Part shown: positions 58,829 to 64,000 of the stretch, one piece after another | Layout of the letters: every line of letters starts with the position of its first letter | Numbering within the stretch: the first letter of the stretch is position 1 | Assembly: GCF_900117455.1 (NCBI RefSeq) | Contig: NZ_FPHO01000002.1 | Coordinates: forward strand, 1,178,001-1,242,000 | DNA from: Hyphomicrobium sp. CS1GBMeth3 | Lineage (GTDB): Bacteria > Pseudomonadota > Alphaproteobacteria > Rhizobiales > Hyphomicrobiaceae | DNA: 64,000 nucleotides | Direction of reading: 5' to 3' | Made by a program: the position numbers and the translations under genes | The notes under the pieces: generated by a model | Told to the model about the DNA's origin: nothing | Databases searched by the model: none | What the model saw: the letters and a program-made list of their open reading frames with translations, nothing else

Positions 58829-58846
58829 TTTCAGGCTGCTTTCAGG
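58829..58846 (+). promoter_or_regulatory. Perfect TTTCAGG direct repeat, 11-bp period
   Basis: TTTCAGG at 58829-58835 and again at 58840-58846, about 55 bases before the GT2 gene. The exact 11-bp period is the form bound by OmpR/PhoB-family dimers. It is the best candidate operator for the adjacent two-component system. Confidence 0.5.
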
Positions 58847-58900
58847 TTGAGGTTGGACATTCCCCGCCGAACGCACGTTCGATGCGATGGAGGGGGAGTC

Positions 58901-59626
58901 GTGTACGCGACCATCGTTCTTCCGGCCCATAATGAGGAGGACTGTATTGGTCCCCTCCTGCGGGAAATCATCTGTGCCAGCCGTGCCCTTCCGGTGCGGG
59001 AGATCATCGTGGTTGATGACGGCAGTATGGACCGGACGGCCGAACGCGCCATCGCCGCCTGTAGCGACAACGCGATGCTGCGCATCATTCGCCATGGTAG
59101 TCGCCACGGCCAAAGTCGTGCCCTGCTGACTGGCATCCGGGCCGCATCACACGACCTGATCGTCACACTCGATGCCGATGGGCAGAACGACCCTGCCGAT
59201 CTCGGCAAGCTCTTTGCTGCCTATGCGAGCCGGCAGGCGCAGACTACCCATCTGATCGTTGCCGGGCAGCGGCTCCGCAGGCGAGATTCTTTCGTACGGC
59301 GTGCCTCCTCTCGGATCGCAAACGGCATTCGCGCAGTCTTGCTGAACGACAACGTACGCGACACCGGATGCAGTTTGAAGCTGTTCCGGCGGCAGGATTT
59401 TCTTGAGCTTCCGTTCTTCGATCACGTCCATCGGTTCATTCCCGCGATGATGAAGGGCGCCGGAGTGGCGGTCGTTCTCGTAGACGTCAATCATCGGCCG
59501 CGTAAGGCCGGCCGATCCAAGTATGGAGTTTGGGACCGTCTATGGGTGGGCATTCACGATTTGATCGGCGTGCGCTGGCTTTTGAAGCGCCAGATCGGAA
59601 ATGTCAAACTGGAGGACGTGCTGTGA
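58901..59626 (+). CDS. Glycosyltransferase family 2 (polyprenyl-phosphate sugar synthase-like)
   Basis: A 241-residue inverting glycosyltransferase: IVLPAHNEEDCI, VVDDGSMDRT, the DxD motif in TLDADGQNDP and DTGCSLKLFRR. It resembles DPM1/ArnC-type enzymes that load a sugar on undecaprenyl phosphate. No C-terminal membrane helices are seen. GTG 58901 is preceded by GGAGGGGGA; the frame opens earlier at a TTG at 58847. Its stop overlaps the next gene (GTGA). Confidence 0.9.
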   Translation: MYATIVLPAHNEEDCIGPLLREIICASRALPVREIIVVDDGSMDRTAERAIAACSDNAMLRIIRHGSRHGQSRALLTGIRAASHDLIVTLDADGQNDPADLGKLFAAYASRQAQTTHLIVAGQRLRRRDSFVRRASSRIANGIRAVLLNDNVRDTGCSLKLFRRQDFLELPFFDHVHRFIPAMMKGAGVAVVLVDVNHRPRKAGRSKYGVWDRLWVGIHDLIGVRWLLKRQIGNVKLEDVL

Positions 59627-59928
59627 CCCATTCTGCAGCGGCTTCCGCCTCGGACATTCTATGGCTTGGTGTCGGATTCGTCGGACAGACGCTGTTCTTC
59701 ATGCGATTCTTTGTGCAATGGATGGCGTCCGAGAGGGCACGGCGATCCGTCATTCCGCAAGCATTCTGGTATTTCAGCTTGGCGGGCGGTCTCGTCTTAC
59801 TCGCCTACGCCATACGGCGCGCGGATCCAGTGTTTATTATTGGACAGGCGACCGGCCTCCTCATCTACGGTCGCAATCTCTATTTCATCGCCGGGCGGTC
59901 TCAATCCGATGGAAAGACCGCGGGGTGA
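59623..59928 (+). CDS. Lipid-A-disaccharide synthase N-terminal-like (LAB_N) membrane protein
   Basis: A 101-residue protein with about three helices and the LAB_N pattern: GFVGQTLFFMRFFVQWMASERARRSVIPQAFWYFSLAGG and DPVFIIGQATGLLIYGRNLYFI. Such small proteins accompany GT2 and GT83 genes in lipid A modification clusters; the exact role is unclear, possibly lipid carrier handling. GTG 59623 overlaps the GT2 stop by 4 bp, with GGAGG before it. Confidence 0.9.
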   Translation: MTHSAAASASDILWLGVGFVGQTLFFMRFFVQWMASERARRSVIPQAFWYFSLAGGLVLLAYAIRRADPVFIIGQATGLLIYGRNLYFIAGRSQSDGKTAG

Positions 59929-61525
59929 GGGCTTGAACTCAGATCGCCGGAATTTGGATCGATTGGGCCTCGCCGGGCTTGCGGTTCTGGGTACGCTCGT
60001 TGTGATCGCCATCATGTTCCTGCCCGCGTTTCCCATCGACGAGACGCGCTATCTTACCGTTGCGTGGGAGATGAGACAGGCAGGTAACTGGAGCCTGCCC
60101 ACCCTCAATTTCGAGCCCTATTCGCACAAGCCACCTCTCCTGTTCTGGCTGATCAATGCTAGCTGGTCGGTATTCGGCTTGGCGGTCTGGCCGGCGCGCC
60201 TTGTCGGCGCCGCGGCGACCGGACTTGTGATTTTTTTCACACATCGCCTTGATCGGCTGCTGGCACCTGCACCAGCGCCTGGCCCTGCAGCAAGTGCCCT
60301 CATGCTCTTGGGACTTCCGCTATTCCTTGCGCTCGGTCTCTCGATCATGTTCGACATGCTGCTTACCGCGACGGTCTCTGGCGCGATGCTCGCGCTTTGG
60401 TTCGCGGGACGATCGGGGGGATGGAAAGCATTCGTGGCATATGGCGTTGCTGTTGGTCTCGGGCTGCTCGCGAAGGGGCCGGTAGTGTTGCTGTTCACCG
60501 TACCAGCGGCGGTACTTGCGCGATTGTGGGTCGATCCGCAGCAGCGAGCCGGTTGGCCTTTACGCATTGCTGCATCACTTGGGATCGGTGTGCTGCTCGG
60601 CTTGGTATGGGCACTCCGCGCCGCTTCCATCGGTGGACCGGAATTTGCCGAGATGCTATTTTGGCAACAGTCGGCAGGGCGCATCGCATCGTCTTTTGCC
60701 CATGCCCGCCCGTTCTGGTTCTATGTGCCGGTCGTCCTGTTGTTCTTCCTTCCACTGCTTGTTTGGCGACCGGCGTGGTTAGGCCTTCGCATGAGCTTTA
60801 AGATAGGCGGGAGCGCCCGCAATTTCCTGCTGAGTTGGATTGTCCCGGCGCTTCTGGGACTAAGCTTGATCAGCGGCAAACAGATTCACTACCTGCTGCC
60901 TCTATTGCCCGCCATAGCCTTACTGGTGTCGCTTGGTCTGAGGCGCGTTGCGCCAACCAACGCGGACCGTTTCACATGGCTGGCTCTCGGGACTGCGCTT
61001 CTCATGCTCCTCGCTGCGCTCGCGATGGATTGCGGAAGGTTCTTGCCAGCGGATAGTGGCTTCGCAAGCATCGCTGCACAACTCGATTTGCCTTTGGTGT
61101 TCCTCACCGGTGTTCTGGCAATCGGGGCGATTGCGATCTCCCGTGGCTCGACACACCGCATGCTTCTCGGGCTGGCAGCCGCAAATGTCATCGTGCTGGC
61201 GAGTTTGACGATCCAATCCCGCGTCATCGTTGCCAAGTCGTTCGATTTGCAGCCGCTGGCGGACGTCGTGCTCACGCTGCGCGATCGGCCAATTGCTGTC
61301 GCTCAGAGAACGCGCGGCGAACTCGGCTTCCTTGCCCGTCTCGAGCGCTCTCTTGTGTATGTTCCTGAAGAGGACCTGCCCTCGTGGCTGTCACAGCATC
61401 CCGATGGCGTCGCCATCGTCCGGGAGCGAGCCGATCGAGCAAACGCGATGTTGACCAAAGGCACACTACTCTACCGCCAAGACTATCGCCTATCAGAAGT
61501 GATCCAGGTCATATCGGCTAGGTAG
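59909..61525 (+). CDS. ArnT-like glycosyltransferase (GT83)
   Basis: A 538-residue membrane transferase with about 12 helices. The first periplasmic loop has the ArnT/PMT motif FPIDETRYLTVAWEM and the block NFEPYSHKPPLLFWLI; GLLAKGPVVLL and SGKQIHYLLPLLPAIALL are typical of the family. It should move a sugar from undecaprenyl phosphate to lipid A on the periplasmic face. ATG 59909 overlaps the previous gene by 20 bp; TTG 59933 is an alternative. The protein ends in a short soluble C-terminal domain. Confidence 0.9.
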   Translation: MERPRGEGLNSDRRNLDRLGLAGLAVLGTLVVIAIMFLPAFPIDETRYLTVAWEMRQAGNWSLPTLNFEPYSHKPPLLFWLINASWSVFGLAVWPARLVGAAATGLVIFFTHRLDRLLAPAPAPGPAASALMLLGLPLFLALGLSIMFDMLLTATVSGAMLALWFAGRSGGWKAFVAYGVAVGLGLLAKGPVVLLFTVPAAVLARLWVDPQQRAGWPLRIAASLGIGVLLGLVWALRAASIGGPEFAEMLFWQQSAGRIASSFAHARPFWFYVPVVLLFFLPLLVWRPAWLGLRMSFKIGGSARNFLLSWIVPALLGLSLISGKQIHYLLPLLPAIALLVSLGLRRVAPTNADRFTWLALGTALLMLLAALAMDCGRFLPADSGFASIAAQLDLPLVFLTGVLAIGAIAISRGSTHRMLLGLAAANVIVLASLTIQSRVIVAKSFDLQPLADVVLTLRDRPIAVAQRTRGELGFLARLERSLVYVPEEDLPSWLSQHPDGVAIVRERADRANAMLTKGTLLYRQDYRLSEVIQVISAR

Positions 61526-62074
61526 ACGGACCACTTAGATCCTTTGGACGGTATCCGTCTCACACGAGACCGCAATTTGATTGGCACGCCTGTCGGTCGA
61601 CGTCCGCTCTCTAAGGCAGAAACGCCATGCCGTTGGTGTCAAACTCCGCCTTGCGATAGCGGTCCCGCTACTGCCGCCACGAGTTCGCGCCGTGCGCGGT
61701 AGTGTCCCCGGACGTGATGTAACTTTCTGAGAGCTGCGGATAGACGGCCTATTGGGCGCACACCAAGACCGACGAGCTTGACCCGCTCGTTCAAGGTCCG
61801 GCTTCGGTCTTCGAGACGATAGCTAACTTGTAAGTGAAACAACCCCGCTCACGGCCATCGCCGATTGTCGCCCTACCTGTACTTGTTTGGGCCGTAGATT
61901 TCCCCTCAGACGCCCACGTCCCGCCCACTCATTGGGCAGCGGTCCATACACACTAGCGGCGGTTTGACTAGCGGTCCGAGGACTAACATTTGGACTAACA
62001 TTGAGCCGTCATTGAACTTCGTTTCTGCTATAAACACTTGAAATGTAGCGTATATATTTCCTCCGCCGGGTGGG
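61526..62074. other. Gene-poor right end of the island
   Basis: About 550 bases without a convincing gene. A stretch near 61750-61830 can be read as a peptide (YWAHTKTDELDPLVQG) that may be a remnant of an unidentified gene. The segment also holds the right CTAACATT pair. Confidence 0.5.
61980..62002 (+). repeat. Right internal CTAACATT repeat pair
   Basis: CTAACATT at 61983-61990 and 61995-62002, 12 bp apart, same strand as the left pair at 42082-42104 and identical in 22 of 23 positions. It lies 72 bases inside the right core repeat. Confidence 0.65.
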
Positions 62075-62091
62075 AGTACCGCCCACCATGA
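62075..62091 (+). repeat. Right attachment repeat
   Basis: An exact 17-base copy of the tRNA-Val 3' end and adjoining bases (42012-42028). The upstream part of the tRNA is not repeated, as expected for the far end of an integrated element. Confidence 0.75.
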
Positions 62092-62126
62092 TTTTCCCGA
62101 CTGCAATTCTCGCGCCCCAGCGCGCC

Positions 62127-63101
62127 TCAGTACGTGACGGTCACGACGACGGTGTCGGTGTAGGTGCCGGGGCTCGGCGTCTGCTGAGCGGGCACGCGCC
62201 CGTAGACGGTAAAGCTCTGAGCGAGCCCCGTTCCGACACCCGCGGCGGTATTCGATCCGATCGTTTCTCCCCATGGCAACGTCCGTACGGTGTTGCGATA
62301 GAGTCCGTATGTTACGGTCTCGCCACCCTTCGACATTTTGCGCTGTGTCGGATCAACGGCGCCCGTGAGCCCTCCGTTCAGTGAAATCGAATAGGGTGTG
62401 GTTGCGGAGCAAGTCACGAAAAGTGTGTTGGTTGCGTCAACCGCCGTTTGCAGGACGCCGGTGGCGCCGAAATCAAGCATCGTAGCGGTCACGCCACAAT
62501 GGGGATCGATCGTGACACTGACCGTGAACGGCATGGTGAGGCTCGGGCTGGCGAGCGTGGCACAGCTTGGCGCAAGAAGCGGCAGCGACAGTAGATAGCC
62601 GGCGTAGGTGATCGCCGTCTCGGATCCCGCGAAGCTAGAGGTGTAGGTGCCCGGCGGCAGCGTCTGCTGACCGGCTGGGATTTGCGCGTAGATGGTGCGC
62701 GACGCACTGCCTTGGCCGAGGATGACCAGCGTGATGTCGGTGGCCGGCGCGGTGAGCGCCCACAGTCGAGAGCCCCAGACCGTGGTGTGGCTTGGGTCTG
62801 TGAACAGGTTGTACTGGAGCTGGTTGGCTCCGTTTGTCATGTAGCGCGGATCTCCGGTTGCGCTTCCTCCGCCCGTGCCGGCATTGATGTTCGGACAGGT
62901 TCTGACGGCGGAGGCGATTGCCGTGCATGTAATGGAATAGGTCCCTGTTGCCGGGAACGACGTGTTCGCCGTCACATCGATATTCCCGAAATCGATGTTG
63001 GTGATGCCCCCGTTGCAGGTCTGAGCCCAAGCCCCACCGGAGGTGAGGGCAAGAAACGCGATCGTGACGGCCGGAAGCGTCCTCAATCCACGGCGGCTCA
63101 T
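62127..63101 (-). CDS. Two-domain spore coat U (Csu-type pilin) protein
   Basis: A 324-residue exported protein. Signal peptide residues 1-26 (ending GGAWAQ). Two spore-coat-U domains in tandem: the first from CNGGITNIDFGNIDVTANT, ending about 165, and the second from HCGVTATMLDFGATGVLQTAVDATN to the C-terminal GTYTDTVVVTVTY. Such domains are subunits or tip proteins of archaic (sigma) chaperone-usher pili. ATG 63101 overlaps the usher stop by 4 bp; the frame extends to 63170. Confidence 0.88.
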   Translation of the reverse strand: MSRRGLRTLPAVTIAFLALTSGGAWAQTCNGGITNIDFGNIDVTANTSFPATGTYSITCTAIASAVRTCPNINAGTGGGSATGDPRYMTNGANQLQYNLFTDPSHTTVWGSRLWALTAPATDITLVILGQGSASRTIYAQIPAGQQTLPPGTYTSSFAGSETAITYAGYLLSLPLLAPSCATLASPSLTMPFTVSVTIDPHCGVTATMLDFGATGVLQTAVDATNTLFVTCSATTPYSISLNGGLTGAVDPTQRKMSKGGETVTYGLYRNTVRTLPWGETIGSNTAAGVGTGLAQSFTVYGRVPAQQTPSPGTYTDTVVVTVTY

Positions 63102-64000
63102 TGGCAGATCACCGGGTCGATGCGGACTTGCTTGCCCGTTTCCTCGACGTAGGCAAAGGTGGCCCGGCACGTGCCGCTCCCGCTCTCTATGACGACGGTG
63201 TTCGTATCCGAGAGATTGCTGACGAAGGCCTGTCCGTCATAGCCGACCACGAACTCGTCGCCTTTCCCCTCCAAGCGGCCAGCAGACCCTGCTGACAGGA
63301 ATTTTCCGTCGGGCGTTCTCAGCACCACAAGCGCGGCCCTTGCAGAGCCCTCGACATTGAAATCGACGGCAATTCCGTTGCGGTCGGCCGGCGTGACCTT
63401 GATCTCGGCTTCCGGTAGCTGCGCATCGACCGGCAGATTCAACGGATCGATCGAGATCTTGGTTGTCTCATACGACCTCAGGCCCGTCACCAAGGCACGT
63501 CCCGACGAGTCCGTTGTCGCGACGCGACGGTTTTCGTGAAATACATCGACGTTCGGTGCGCCAACATCGACCACGGCAAAGGCGTCATCGATGCGGTGCG
63601 TCATGAAGATGCCGCCGCCCGACGCCACGATCGCACCATCAACCTCGGCCGTACCGGTTACGCTCTCACCGTAGTGCAGCACCCGCCCCTGCACGTCGGC
63701 ATAGGTGCCGCGATAGGCCCCCGCCGCCAAGTGCTGGGGCGAGGCGCCTTCTATGACACGGGCTTGCCATCCGAAGCTGCCCGGCTCCAGGCCGCGCGGC
63801 TTCGAATATTCGACGCCGTATCCCATGCCGCCGCGATCGTGGGATACGCTCGACGTCAAGGATCCATTCTGGCCGAGTGGCATCGATATACCGATGTAGG
63901 CGCCGGCGTGGTCGGAGCTGGCGAGATCCTTGAACGCGGTTGCGAGCAGCGTCGTGTTGTTGATGAGGGCGCAGGAAAATGCCGCGGCCACGATGTATTG
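63098..64000 (-). CDS. Fimbrial outer-membrane usher, CsuD-like (C-terminal part)
   Basis: The 3' end of an usher gene; the frame is open to base 64000, so the start lies outside the window. Visible blocks: HDRGGMGYGVEYSKPRG, GGIFMTHRIDDAFAVVDVG, NVDVFHENRRVATTDSSGRALV and the C-terminal RATFAYVEETGKQVRIDPVICQ. Ushers assemble pilus subunits in the outer membrane. It is co-translated with the spore-coat-U gene through an ATGA overlap. Confidence 0.92.
   Translation of the reverse strand, partial: QYIVAAAFSCALINNTTLLATAFKDLASSDHAGAYIGISMPLGQNGSLTSSVSHDRGGMGYGVEYSKPRGLEPGSFGWQARVIEGASPQHLAAGAYRGTYADVQGRVLHYGESVTGTAEVDGAIVASGGGIFMTHRIDDAFAVVDVGAPNVDVFHENRRVATTDSSGRALVTGLRSYETTKISIDPLNLPVDAQLPEAEIKVTPADRNGIAVDFNVEGSARAALVVLRTPDGKFLSAGSAGRLEGKGDEFVVGYDGQAFVSNLSDTNTVVIESGSGTCRATFAYVEETGKQVRIDPVICQ

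Larger units (their letters stand above)
42012..62091. mobile_element. Putative 20-kb genomic island integrated in tRNA-Val
   Basis: The tRNA-Val 3' end is repeated about 20 kb downstream, the layout left by a tyrosine recombinase using the tRNA 3' end as attB. Both ends hold a shared internal element. The content is accessory: metal efflux, P1B-5 ATPase, two-component systems and lipid A modification, plus several gene remnants near the edges. No integrase, relaxase or replication gene is visible, so it is either a decayed element or one mobilised in trans. Confidence 0.65.

Noticed and set aside
61639..61842. A 67-residue minus-strand frame in the island's right end
   Set aside because: No start signal and no family; treated as part of the gene-poor segment.

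Overview
This window looks like a chromosomal segment of a GC-rich alphaproteobacterium of the order Hyphomicrobiales, most likely Hyphomicrobium or a close relative. The basis is the gene order (miaA, ilvI, ilvN, ilvC beside serB; an EAL-domain gene beside a TIGR01459-type HAD gene), a pseudoazurin, a split LigD system and many GTG starts with 4-bp ATGA/GTGA overlaps. The placement is inferred from protein families and layout; no database search was possible.

Bases 1-42,000 are ordinary chromosome. From the left they hold: a split NHEJ ligase system (PE-POL protein and a separate ligase); pirin; an ABC exporter; an SDR/LysR pair; a LysE exporter overlapping a DsbA-like isomerase; two c-di-GMP proteins facing each other; and the branched-chain amino acid block (ilvC, ilvN, an unknown secreted protein, ilvI) with miaA and serB. 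Next come pseudoazurin, a degenerate-EAL membrane protein, an Atm1-type ABC exporter and a coiled-coil LysM protein. The EF-P beta-lysylation set follows (efp, epmA, epmB, with a GFA-family gene overlapping epmB), then a molybdopterin oxidoreductase with a ferredoxin-NADP reductase, an MMPL/RND exporter and a TusA-like protein.

A tRNA-Val(CAC) gene at 41951-42025 starts a probable 20-kb genomic island. The last 14 bases of the tRNA gene plus 3 more are repeated at 62075-62091, and both ends carry, just inside, a nearly identical 23-bp element made of two CTAACATT octamers 12 bp apart. No integrase gene lies between. The cargo is metal and envelope stress: a two-component system (response regulator apparently started by AUU) divergent from a CusBA/CzcBA-like efflux pair, a DUF3240 protein, a Cys-rich secreted protein, a purple-acid-phosphatase-like enzyme, a b-type cytochrome, a P1B-5 metal ATPase with a C-terminal hemerythrin domain, a ferric-reductase-like flavocytochrome and a small cytochrome c. 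At 55.9-56.6 kb the 3' halves of a histidine kinase and of a DUF3240 gene lie head to head, which looks like a second, inverted efflux locus collapsed by deletion. A second two-component system then precedes a GT2, LAB_N, GT83 operon likely to modify lipid A. TTCAG direct repeats with an 11-bp period occur in front of both two-component targets.

Beyond the right repeat the strand carries a chaperone-usher (Csu-type) pilus locus: a two-domain spore-coat-U protein and the 3' end of its usher, which runs off the window.
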